Shown piece after piece: positions 56,576 to 64,000 of a stretch of DNA of 64,000 bases. Source of the DNA: Clostridiaceae bacterium (GTDB taxonomy: Bacteria > Bacillota > Clostridia > Saccharofermentanales > Saccharofermentanaceae); NCBI GenBank assembly GCA_012729635.1, contig JAAYCT010000008.1, forward strand, positions 1 to 64,000. The letters run 5' to 3'. The position numbers and the translations under genes are program-made. The stretch's first letter is position 1. Every line of letters starts with the position of its first letter. Below the pieces are notes generated by a model that had not been told where the DNA came from, made no database searches, and saw only the letters and a program-made list of their open reading frames with translations.

Positions 56576-58417
56576 TCAAACGCTGTTTTTCTTGCCTCTA
56601 AGCTTCATGCGCATTTCCGCGTTCAGGATCTGCTTTCTCATTCGAATGGATTGGGGGGTGATTTCGCAAAGCTCGTCGTCTGCTACAAATTCTAGACACT
56701 GTTCCAAACTGAACTGAAGCGGCGGTGTCAGCCTAAGCGCCTCGTCGCTTCCGGAAGCACGAATGTTGGTAACATGTTTTTTCTTGCAGACATTGACGGT
56801 AATGTCTTCTCCCTTCGGACTGATCCCGACGATCATACCCTCGTAAACCTGCGTTCCGGGGCCGATCATCAGAAATCCGCGCTCCTGCGCATTGTAAAGA
56901 CCGTACGTCATCGCGTCCCCGCCTTCGAAGGCAACCAAAACCCCGGCGGAACGCGTTTCGATCTCGCCCGCGAAGGGCTCGAATCCGCTGATAACGCTGT
57001 TCATTATACCATTGCCCTTGGTGTCGGTCAAAAACTCCGTACGATACCCGATAATCCCTCGGGAAGGGACTTTGAACTCCATTCGGGTATAGCCCTTTTC
57101 GGGCGGAAGCATGTTGATCATCTCCGCTTTCCGCCGGCCGAGCTTTTCGATGACCGCTCCGACAAAATCCTCCGGAACATCGACCAGAAGCGTTTCGACG
57201 GGCTCGTGCATCACGCCGTTGATCTCCTTTAGGATAACGCGGGGTTTTCCGACCTGAAACTCATATCCCTCCCGTCGCATCGTTTCAATCAGGATGGAAA
57301 GATGAAGCTCTCCCCGGCCCTTAACGACGAACGACTCCGTTGTGTCGGTTTCCTCCAGCCGCATGGATACGTTCTTCTCCATCTCCCGAAACAGACGGTC
57401 GCGTAAATGTCTCGAGGTGACGTATTTTCCTTCGCGCCCGGCAAACGGGCTGTTGTTGACCGAAAAGGTCATCGCGATCGTCGGTTCGTCGATATTGATA
57501 AAGGGAAGCGGCTCGACGTGCTCGGGGTCGCATATCGTATCCCCGATATTGATCTCGGGGATTCCAGCGACGCAAACGATCTCTCCGACCGATGCCTCCG
57601 TGATTTCCTGTCTCGCCAGCCCGCTGAAGCGCATCAGCTTCACGACCTTCGCTCCCCGAGCGGTGTTGTCGTCATATCCGCAGACGACAACATTACGACC
57701 CTGACAGATGGTTCCCCGATCGATGCGGCCGATAGCGATCCGTCCGACATACGGATCCGAATCGATATTGGAAACCAATAACTGAAGCGGTGCCGAAGGA
57801 TCCCCGACCGGGCAGGGAATATGCTCCACGATGGCGTCGAGGAGCGGGCGAAAATCCGCTTCCCGATCGGGAGAAAAATCCTCGAGATTTTGAAATGCGA
57901 CTCCCTTTTTGCCGGAGGAATAGACCGTGGGATAATCCAGCTGATGATCGTCGGCACCGAGCTCGATGAAAAGCTCAAGAATCATATCGGATACTTCTCG
58001 CGGCCGGGCGTCGGGACGATCCATCTTGTTGATACAGACGATCGGCGTTAACCCCATTTCCAGAGCCTTTCGAAGAACAAAGCGCGTCTGCGGCATCGGT
58101 CCGTCGTAGGCGTCAACGACCAAAAGAACGCCGTCGACCATCTTGAGGATTCGCTCCACCTCGCCGCCGAAATCCGCGTGTCCGGGGGTGTCGACGACAT
58201 TGATCCGGTACTCCCCGTAATCAATGGCGGTGTTTTTGGCAAGGATCGTAATGCCTCGCTCCCTTTCCAATGCGTTGCTGTCCATCGCCTGCTCGACGAT
58301 CTGCTCGTTTTCCCGGTAGATACCCGCGATTTTGAGCATGGAGTCGACAATCGTGGTTTTTCCGTGATCGACGTGCGCAATAATAGCGATATTTCTTAAA
58401 TGTCGGATCGGTTCCAT
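56576..58417 (-). CDS. typA: Ribosome-binding GTPase TypA/BipA
   Basis: A 613-residue translational GTPase related to EF-G that helps 50S assembly and stress growth. The G1 motif is [10 protein letters not shown]3 is [11 protein letters not shown] and G4 is NKMD. The C-terminal domain that is special to TypA follows with [20 protein letters not shown]-like sequence and ends near [12 protein letters not shown]. The length is normal. An AAGGGG site lies upstream of the ATG. It follows der after 27 bases. Confidence 0.97.
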   Translation of the reverse strand: MEPIRHLRNIAIIAHVDHGKTTIVDSMLKIAGIYRENEQIVEQAMDSNALERERGITILAKNTAIDYGEYRINVVDTPGHADFGGEVERILKMVDGVLLVVDAYDGPMPQTRFVLRKALEMGLTPIVCINKMDRPDARPREVSDMILELFIELGADDHQLDYPTVYSSGKKGVAFQNLEDFSPDREADFRPLLDAIVEHIPCPVGDPSAPLQLLVSNIDSDPYVGRIAIGRIDRGTICQGRNVVVCGYDDNTARGAKVVKLMRFSGLARQEITEASVGEIVCVAGIPEINIGDTICDPEHVEPLPFINIDEPTIAMTFSVNNSPFAGREGKYVTSRHLRDRLFREMEKNVSMRLEETDTTESFVVKGRGELHLSILIETMRREGYEFQVGKPRVILKEINGVMHEPVETLLVDVPEDFVGAVIEKLGRRKAEMINMLPPEKGYTRMEFKVPSRGIIGYRTEFLTDTKGNGIMNSVISGFEPFAGEIETRSAGVLVAFEGGDAMTYGLYNAQERGFLMIGPGTQVYEGMIVGISPKGEDITVNVCKKKHVTNIRASGSDEALRLTPPLQFSLEQCLEFVADDELCEITPQSIRMRKQILNAEMRMKLRGKKNSV

Positions 58418-58444
58418 AGGATGATATCCCCTTCCCGTTGTAGC

Positions 58445-59770
58445 TTATTGGTCCCTGGTTTTTTCGCGCAAATAGATTCGGATCGGGGTGCCTTCGAAGC
58501 CGAAGTTCTTGCGCAACTGATTTTCGATGTATCTCATGTAAGAAAAGTGCATGAGGTCCTTGCTGTTGACGAACAAAACGAATTGCGGCGGGCAAACCGC
58601 GACTTGTGTCGCGTAATAGATTTTCAGGCTCTTACCCTTGTCCTGAGGGGTCGGTACCATCGCAACCGATTCGGCAATCAGATCGTTCAGCATACCCGTT
58701 GAAAGGCGCCGGTTCGACTGTCCGTGAGCGGCAACGATTTTTTCGAAAAGCGTCCCGACGCGTTGTCCGGTCTTGGCCGAAAGGAACACGACGGGCGCAT
58801 AATCCATGAAGGAGAATCGCTCCAGCAGTTCCTTTCGCATCGCTTCAAGCGTGCCTGTTTCTTTTTCGATAAGGTCCCATTTATTGACCGCGAAAACACT
58901 CGCTTTTCCGGCATTGTGTGCATATCCGGCAATTTTTGTATCCTGCTCGGTCACGCCCTCGGAGGCATCGATCAGGATCACGCAAACATCGGCGCGTTCA
59001 ATCGCAGCGAGCGAGCGAAGCATGCTGTATTTTTCGATGGAGCTGTCAATTCGACCCTTTTTCCGAAGCCCCGCCGTATCGATGACCGTAAAGGACCCGA
59101 ACTCATTCTCAATCCGGGAATCGATCGCGTCGCGCGTCGTCCCCGGTATGCTTGATACGATCGACCGGTCCTGTCCGATCATTTTGTTCGAGAGCGAGGA
59201 TTTTCCCGCATTCGGCTTCCCGATCAGCGCGACACGTATCGCACTCTCTTCATTGCCGGGTTCTGCCTCGGGCGGCATCAAATCATACACCGCATCGAGA
59301 AGCTCACCGATCCCCAGTCGGTGCGCCGCGGATATCGGATACACCTCACCGAGCCCCAAATTATAGAACTCATACATCTGCGGCGGAGGCTCACCGACCT
59401 GATCGGACTTATTGACGCAAAGGAGAACCGGGCGCCGCGATTTTCGGAGAATGACCGCGATTTCCTCATCGGCGGCCGTCAAACCGGTTTTGAGATCGCA
59501 GATAAACACAATCACGTCGGCGGTGTCGATCGCGACTTGCGCCTGAGCGCGCATTCCCTTCAGAATCTCATCGTCCGAATCCGGCTCAATGCCGCCCGTA
59601 TCGATCATAACGAACTCCCGTTCTCTCCAGGTCGCGCGGGCATATACCCGATCGCGGGTAACGCCGGGCGTGTCGTCAACGATGGAGATCCGTTCCCCGT
59701 GCAACGCGTTAAACAGAGAAGACTTCCCGACATTCGGCCGTCCGATGATCGCGATAACCGGTGCGCTCAT
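58445..59770 (-). CDS. der: Ribosome biogenesis GTPase Der (EngA)
   Basis: A 441-residue protein with two GTPase domains in tandem and a C-terminal KH-like domain, needed for 50S ribosome assembly. The P-loops are GRPNVGKSSL at the start and GKPNAGKSSL near residue 185; NKSD and NKWD are the matching G4 motifs. The start ATG 59770 overlaps the DUF512 gene stop by one base (TAATG), with AAGGAG just before it. Confidence 0.97.
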   Translation of the reverse strand: MSAPVIAIIGRPNVGKSSLFNALHGERISIVDDTPGVTRDRVYARATWREREFVMIDTGGIEPDSDDEILKGMRAQAQVAIDTADVIVFICDLKTGLTAADEEIAVILRKSRRPVLLCVNKSDQVGEPPPQMYEFYNLGLGEVYPISAAHRLGIGELLDAVYDLMPPEAEPGNEESAIRVALIGKPNAGKSSLSNKMIGQDRSIVSSIPGTTRDAIDSRIENEFGSFTVIDTAGLRKKGRIDSSIEKYSMLRSLAAIERADVCVILIDASEGVTEQDTKIAGYAHNAGKASVFAVNKWDLIEKETGTLEAMRKELLERFSFMDYAPVVFLSAKTGQRVGTLFEKIVAAHGQSNRRLSTGMLNDLIAESVAMVPTPQDKGKSLKIYYATQVAVCPPQFVLFVNSKDLMHFSYMRYIENQLRKNFGFEGTPIRIYLREKTRDQ

Positions 59771-61188
59771 TAGTTGTCTCCTTTCGTCAAATCCCCGAAA
59801 ATTCCTCCGGGGTCCGTCTTTTCCAGCTCAATCAGAGCCCGAATCAATCCGCGCCCGTTCGTCTCACAGATGACCACGGGGATCTCGCATCGTTCGGTCA
59901 ACTCACCGACGGTCATGTTGTCCAAAAAAACGTCCTCTGCCGCCCGCAGGGTAACATCGGGAATCAATACCGCGCGTACACCCCGGTCGGCGGATAAACG
60001 CTCTATTGCATCGAGGATGTCCGAACCCGTCAAAAGACCGGTAACCGTCACACGTTCACCGAAAAACCGGTTCGGCACGGAAATAACCTCCGGAACAGTC
60101 CCGAGAACACTTTTCGCGCGCCGGAGTTCGTCCGCAAGAAATGGAGCGGCATCCGTGCCGGATATCACCCGATAACGATCCGCTCCGGTCAAGCCGGACG
60201 GAAAATCGCGGCGAAAGGGCCGTGAACGCGAAAGCCGTGAAATCTCATCCCGGAATTCACGCCGGCGAAGCGCCAACAGACCGACCCCGTTCTCCAACTG
60301 ATGAAAATCATCGTATCGGGATGCAGGCGGTATCGACTGCTCCGCCCGGATATAAAGCTCATCGGCCGCATAGAGGATCCTTCTTCCGTATTTCTTTTGA
60401 AATTCGCTCTGCCTGCGGTGAACGTAATCAAGGACGGTGCCCGCCGACTCAGCGTCGTAAGGGCTCAGTCCCGCAAGCCCGTTCTCTTCGCGAAATCGTG
60501 TCAGACCGACCGGGACCACCGCAATCGAAAGAAGTGCCTCGCCCAAACCGACCAGGTCCGAAACCGTGCGGGAAAGCGCCGTTCCGTCGTTGATTCCCGG
60601 GCAGAGGACGATCTGGCAGTTGATTTCGATTCCGGCTTCTGCGGCTTGTCTCAAACGCTCCATGATATTCCCCGCGCACGGATTACCCGTCATCCGAACG
60701 CGCAGCTCCGGATCCGTCGAGTGCACCGATACATTCAGCGGAGACATTCGATACGATAGGATGCGTGCGTACTCGTTATCGTCGATATTGGTCAACGTGA
60801 CAAAATTTCCGTTCAGAAAACACAGCCGCGGGTCGTCATCCTTAAAATACAGCGTGGGACGCATCCCCTTCGGAAGTTGATCGATAAAACAAAAAACACA
60901 GCGGTTCGAACAGGCTCTCGGCCGGTCCATCAGCGGCTCGTAAAAAGAAAGACCCAGGTCCTCGTACTCGTCCTTTTCGACCGTCCGCGTTTCGATTGTC
61001 CCGTCGGCGTGTCGGATTTCAATCGTCAATTGTTGGGAAAGCTCACGCATCCGGAAATCAAACACATCCGCCACTTCCGCACCATCGACGGAAAGGAGAA
61101 TATCCCCGGGTGTGATCCCGAGCCGTTCGGCGACACTTCCGCACGCCACGGACGCAATGGTCCTGCTCTTCTCGTTTCCTCTTTTCAA
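59770..61188 (-). CDS. DUF512 family radical SAM protein with N-terminal PDZ domain
   Basis: A 472-residue cytoplasmic iron-sulfur protein of unknown reaction. A PDZ-like domain (GSVAERLGITPGDILLSVDG) leads to a radical SAM core with the cluster motif CSNRCVFC (CxxxCxxC) near residue 92, then GMRPTLYFKDDDPRLCFLNG, and the C-terminal DUF512 domain. The frame is open to 61335, but GGAG lies seven bases before TTG 61188. The family is regularly next to der; a role in ribosome or RNA modification has been suggested by context only. Confidence 0.9.
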   Translation of the reverse strand: MKRGNEKSRTIASVACGSVAERLGITPGDILLSVDGAEVADVFDFRMRELSQQLTIEIRHADGTIETRTVEKDEYEDLGLSFYEPLMDRPRACSNRCVFCFIDQLPKGMRPTLYFKDDDPRLCFLNGNFVTLTNIDDNEYARILSYRMSPLNVSVHSTDPELRVRMTGNPCAGNIMERLRQAAEAGIEINCQIVLCPGINDGTALSRTVSDLVGLGEALLSIAVVPVGLTRFREENGLAGLSPYDAESAGTVLDYVHRRQSEFQKKYGRRILYAADELYIRAEQSIPPASRYDDFHQLENGVGLLALRRREFRDEISRLSRSRPFRRDFPSGLTGADRYRVISGTDAAPFLADELRRAKSVLGTVPEVISVPNRFFGERVTVTGLLTGSDILDAIERLSADRGVRAVLIPDVTLRAAEDVFLDNMTVGELTERCEIPVVICETNGRGLIRALIELEKTDPGGIFGDLTKGDN

Positions 61189-61274
61189 GATTTCTCTCCC
61201 GGATAAAAAAACAGTGCGTTCAACCCACCCGGTTCCCGCACTGTCGTCTGTTGAATTCAAGCGCCGTCGGCCGA

Positions 61275-61460
61275 TCAGGCCGTTTCGTCCTTCTTGATGA
61301 TTTCTCTGCCGTCCAGATATCCGCAGGTCTTGCAAACCTTACGGCGCAACATCTTCGTGTGGCACTGAGGGCACTCGACCAGTCCGGGTAAGCTCAGTTT
61401 CCACGCGCTCTTGTGCCGGGACGTCCTCGCCTTGGACCATTTGCGTTTCGGATGTGCCAT
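61275..61460 (-). CDS. rpmF: 50S ribosomal protein L32
   Basis: A 61-residue ribosomal protein. It begins MAHPKRKWSKARTSRHKSAW and has the zinc-binding cysteines CPQC and CKTCGYL. GGAGG precedes the ATG. It is the first gene of the operon to 54120. The DUF177 (YceD) gene usually found before rpmF is absent here. Confidence 0.97.
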   Translation of the reverse strand: MAHPKRKWSKARTSRHKSAWKLSLPGLVECPQCHTKMLRRKVCKTCGYLDGREIIKKDETA

Positions 61461-61541
61461 ATCTATACCTCCATCGATAACCGGTCGGATTACTCATTCG
61501 TCTCGTTCCGCGCCCGTTCCTATGAATAAGACGCGAATGAT

Positions 61542-61571
61542 ATTATCGTACACCCGTAAGTATTTTGTCAA
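61542..61571 (-). promoter_or_regulatory. Promoter of the rpmF-DUF512-der-typA-mltG-U32 operon
   Basis: On the minus strand a perfect TTGACA (61571-61566), an 18-bp spacer and GATAAT (61547-61542). The leader before rpmF is about 75 bases. Confidence 0.75.
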
Positions 61572-61621
61572 GTCATCTCCTATCTTTTTCGACACTTTTT
61601 CGCAAAAAATCGTTTTGAAAG

Positions 61622-61792
61622 TCAGAAAGAATCGAAAACGCACCGACTATTGCCTCTTTTCCTTGAAAACGGAATCACCATTGTATTGCGGATCGGCTCT
61701 CCGCCGACGCAGACCCAGTCATAGTGCAACTCGGTATCGCCGATCGGTCGATCCTTTATTCCGTTGCCCGTACTCATTGCATCTGTCCCCAC
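61622..61792 (-). CDS. Possible small protein of 56 residues
   Basis: A minus-strand frame starting at GTG 61792 (GGAG nine bases upstream) or ATG 61777. The product has a protein-like make-up (KDRPIGDTELHYDWVCVGGE) and matches no family I know. Its codons are G+C-richer than the plus-strand genes that follow. A -10-like TACACT (TTTACG-17 bp-TACACT) or a TATAAT at 61877-61872 could drive it. It may be a real short gene or a fragment of one. Confidence 0.35.
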   Translation of the reverse strand: MGTDAMSTGNGIKDRPIGDTELHYDWVCVGGEPIRNTMVIPFSRKRGNSRCVFDSF

Positions 61793-61900
61793 TGTTCGAC
61801 TCTCCTTACCGAAAATCTCTATTGAATAGTGTACCCGTTTGCCGCACGCTCGTAAATAAACGTTTGATTCGATTATATTCGATTAAATTAGCAAATATTC

Positions 61901-61936
61901 TTGACCCCCCCCTAAAAAAATGTTAACATGCTAACA
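61901..61936 (+). promoter_or_regulatory. Promoter with overlapping inverted repeat, before the secreted NlpC/P60 gene
   Basis: TTGACC (61901-61906), a 17-bp spacer and TAACAT (61924-61929). The inverted repeat TGTTA-N6-TAACA (61921-61936) covers the -10 box, so a repressor bound there would block RNA polymerase. A run of C and A lies in the spacer. The leader to the start codon is about 215 bases and contains no recognised element. Confidence 0.5.
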
Positions 61937-62153
61937 ATAAAAATCACTCTATCTAATAAAAACTATTTTTGATTTGGTCAATTCGAAGAACAAAGCGATT
62001 GCGCAATAATCAACAAAAAAGGGCGGTCCTGGTGAAAGACTAATTTATGTGATGCTCGTGTAATAATCCAAATGCAAGGAGGTGTCGGGAGGTACATTTA
62101 AACATTCACTCAAAGGAACAGCCAAAGGCAAATCGAAGAAAGGTGGATCTAAC

Positions 62154-62657
62154 ATGAAAAAGGTAGTATCACTCGTTTTAGTGTTTTTAATGATGTCAAC
62201 TGTTGTTATAGGAACGAATTCATCAGTAAGTGCAACGCCGGAGAGTGTCATCCAATACTACAGAACAAAAATCATCACGTATGCTACAGGTGCAATAGGC
62301 GCGGATTATGCAGAAGAAGGGGAAACGCGCTTTGGTCCGAATACATACGACTGTAGTGGATTGGCATACAAAGCATATATTGGCATAAACATACCAAGTA
62401 GCACTGCTGCTGCTCAAGCATATTACCAAGTAGTCACAATGAAAAAATCTACACCATATGCAAATCGAAGATATGGGGACTTAATCTTCTATGACTTATA
62501 CAAGAATAACAATAACAGATACCATGATATCGATCACGTTGCAATCTGCGCAGGCAACGGTTACATTATTGATGCGGGTAGCCCTGGAGTTACTAAACGC
62601 TTGGATACACATTTTAATTCGTCGAGTGTTACTGAAACAGCCGTACCGCTATATTAG
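62154..62657 (+). CDS. Secreted NlpC/P60-type peptidoglycan hydrolase or amidase
   Basis: A 167-residue protein with a signal peptide (about residues 1-27, ending SSVSA) and one NlpC/P60-like domain. The catalytic Cys is in TYDCSGLAYKAYI, preceded by the short helix motif, and His is in DIDHVAICAGNGYIIDAGS. It lacks any wall-binding domain, unlike the protein at 7604. The frame is open to 62082, but ATG 62154 has GGTGG before it and the signal peptide directly after it. Base and codon use are A+T-rich, unlike the core genes, which suggests transfer. It may act on peptidoglycan of the host or of rivals. Confidence 0.85.
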   Translation: MKKVVSLVLVFLMMSTVVIGTNSSVSATPESVIQYYRTKIITYATGAIGADYAEEGETRFGPNTYDCSGLAYKAYIGINIPSSTAAAQAYYQVVTMKKSTPYANRRYGDLIFYDLYKNNNNRYHDIDHVAICAGNGYIIDAGSPGVTKRLDTHFNSSSVTETAVPLY

Positions 62658-62707
62658 ACAAAAACGCATTTATTTTTTCGTTTTCTTTCCATGGAGGATT
62701 ATTACAC

Positions 62708-64000
62708 GTGCATCACCAATATACACCGGGAGGGTTTACTCATAGCTTCCGAATCGTTTGGATTTCGCTTTTCCTTGTTTTTGCATTGGGAATTACACTC
62801 CTGATCGGGTGCGAATCAGAAACAATAGTAGTCACCCAACCAACGGAAACTGCGCAACAATCGGGCTCGACACAGCCATTGATATCCGCCCCCTTTTTTA
62901 CGGTTTATGAATTTGATGTTGATGAGGGCGAAAGCAAAACGATATTAGGAGATGATTTCTGCTGCGCATTAAGCATTTCCTTTTCAGAGGAATACTTGGC
63001 AGGACTCAAGCGATTTGAAGAAAGCAGCGATCAGCTTTATGTTTCGGATGGATCAGGGAATCCGATCTATCCTGACTATATGCTTACTATATACAATTAT
63101 ACCGGCGAATTACTGACAAAAATTTATTTAAGCGATTCGACATCCTCTGCTTTTCGACCACTTCTTGCTTTAGCCGGAAATGGAGATATTTCTGTGCTTA
63201 GCACATGTATCGATTGGGAAAAAGGCAACGTACTGGGCACGATATCTGTTTATGACACGAATGGAGATCGAAAGTCTTACATTGCCAATCTTCCCCTTGA
63301 ACAGCAGATGGCTTTTCTAACCGATTTTTGCGTTGATAATGCCGGTAATTATTATATAGCGGGAGAAAACATGGATGGCAAACGATTGGTTGCGATCATG
63401 TCATCATCCGGGAATTTGCTCGAAATGTATCCGGTGGGTGATGTTGATCCGGAAATCATACTCCCCTCATCCGATGGTTTATATGTCGTTTCCAGATCGT
63501 ACAGCGATGGCGACTTCACAAGCTTGATTACTCCTTTCTCTTCCAATCATTCCGGCTTTGGCGAAGAGATTGTTTTACCGGATTTTTTTGATGACTGTAA
63601 CAACATTTTTATAAAAGGCGAATATGTATATGGATCGAACACGATTTCCCTGAAAGCTTTTTCGCTAAAGACCCGGACGATGGAGACTGTGCTTGAGTGG
63701 AATCAAGTCGGTATGTCTTTTTTCCCTGCGTCAGTATTTATAAACAGTAGCGGAGCTGTCGTCGCAACGGGTGCTGAATATGGTACCTCAGAAATTCTGG
63801 TAGCCGTATTGAGTCCTTCTATGACAGATCCGCACGAAGCGATTTCGGAAATTATTGTTGGTGTATACGATGCAGCCTTCGATGACAAATTGATGAACGC
63901 AGTCAAAGTATTTAATCAAAACCACAGCAATTGTCGAATTGTATTGAGGGACTATGCAGAAGAATACCCGTTTAATTCCGATGACTATAAAAAAGATGTT
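62708..64000 (+). CDS. Lipoprotein with a C-terminal extracellular solute-binding-like domain (partial)
   Basis: An open frame of 431 codons without stop runs off the window. GTG 62708 follows GGAGG by ten bases. The N-terminus is a signal with lipobox LIGC (about residues 33-36), then a Thr/Gln linker. Residues 60-370 are beta-strand-rich with repeated short units (YTGELL, DTNGDRKSY), like a propeller-type sensor. Near the end EIIVGVYDAAFDDKLMNAV and FNQNHSNCRIVLRDY resemble the start of a sugar-binding ABC solute receptor. Such fusions occur in clostridial surface lipoproteins. The ligand is unknown. Confidence 0.75.
   Translation, partial: MHHQYTPGGFTHSFRIVWISLFLVFALGITLLIGCESETIVVTQPTETAQQSGSTQPLISAPFFTVYEFDVDEGESKTILGDDFCCALSISFSEEYLAGLKRFEESSDQLYVSDGSGNPIYPDYMLTIYNYTGELLTKIYLSDSTSSAFRPLLALAGNGDISVLSTCIDWEKGNVLGTISVYDTNGDRKSYIANLPLEQQMAFLTDFCVDNAGNYYIAGENMDGKRLVAIMSSSGNLLEMYPVGDVDPEIILPSSDGLYVVSRSYSDGDFTSLITPFSSNHSGFGEEIVLPDFFDDCNNIFIKGEYVYGSNTISLKAFSLKTRTMETVLEWNQVGMSFFPASVFINSSGAVVATGAEYGTSEILVAVLSPSMTDPHEAISEIIVGVYDAAFDDKLMNAVKVFNQNHSNCRIVLRDYAEEYPFNSDDYKKDV

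Overview
The window looks like chromosomal DNA of an anaerobic Gram-positive bacterium of the Clostridia, with G+C around 50 percent. The signs are TTGACA/TATAAT promoters, GGAGG ribosome binding sites, a Bacillus-type LexA (DinR) box before a Y-family polymerase gene, a Spo0A-C-like protein, a clostripain-family protease, a DUF1858 protein, and the gene order mltG next to a U32/TrhP gene. At least nine genes appear to start with TTG. I cannot name a genus.

Layout. 1-96 is the last part of an IS30-family transposase. 252-13,034 holds leuS, an alpha-amylase, a tRNA-Thr(TGT), several secreted or membrane proteins (a Ser/Thr-rich type I membrane protein, a VOC protein with a long tail, a cell-wall NlpC/P60 hydrolase), a DUF2975/XRE/DUF4173 membrane operon and a free-standing 2-oxoacid-dehydrogenase-type acyltransferase. 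13,082-18,111 carries a membrane-anchored clostripain, a lipoprotein beta-lactamase-like serine hydrolase and an acidic lipoprotein. 18,395-22,369 carries a cytidylate kinase-like/nuclease-like fusion with hpt, then a large apparent non-coding RNA on the minus strand, yjbQ and an MscS channel. 22,675-32,528 holds an ABC exporter operon, a PfkB sugar kinase, SOS-linked dinB, and a two-component system.

32,643-41,120 is one 2,825-residue membrane glucan synthase/phosphorylase (cyclic beta-1,2-glucan synthase family). After it come HU, a Spo0A-C-like regulator, a ligA/5-FCL group, a PC4/YdbC protein, a phosphoesterase, glycogen phosphorylase, an A24 prepilin peptidase with a CPBP-like partner, and an AI-2E family permease. 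From 61,460 back to 54,120 runs a probable operon rpmF - DUF512 radical SAM - der - typA - mltG - U32, linking ribosome and translation factors to cell-wall growth. The last 2 kb is visibly richer in A+T and encodes a small secreted NlpC/P60 protein and a lipoprotein that runs off the window.

The most interesting item is the roughly 437-nt minus-strand transcript at 19,992-20,430. It has a strong extended -10 promoter, its own intrinsic terminator, ends that can pair, several local hairpins and a triplicated CGAGUAGG motif, but no credible reading frame. I do not recognise it as RNase P RNA, tmRNA, SRP RNA or 6S RNA. All functional statements come from reading the sequence and remembered family motifs; no database search was run.
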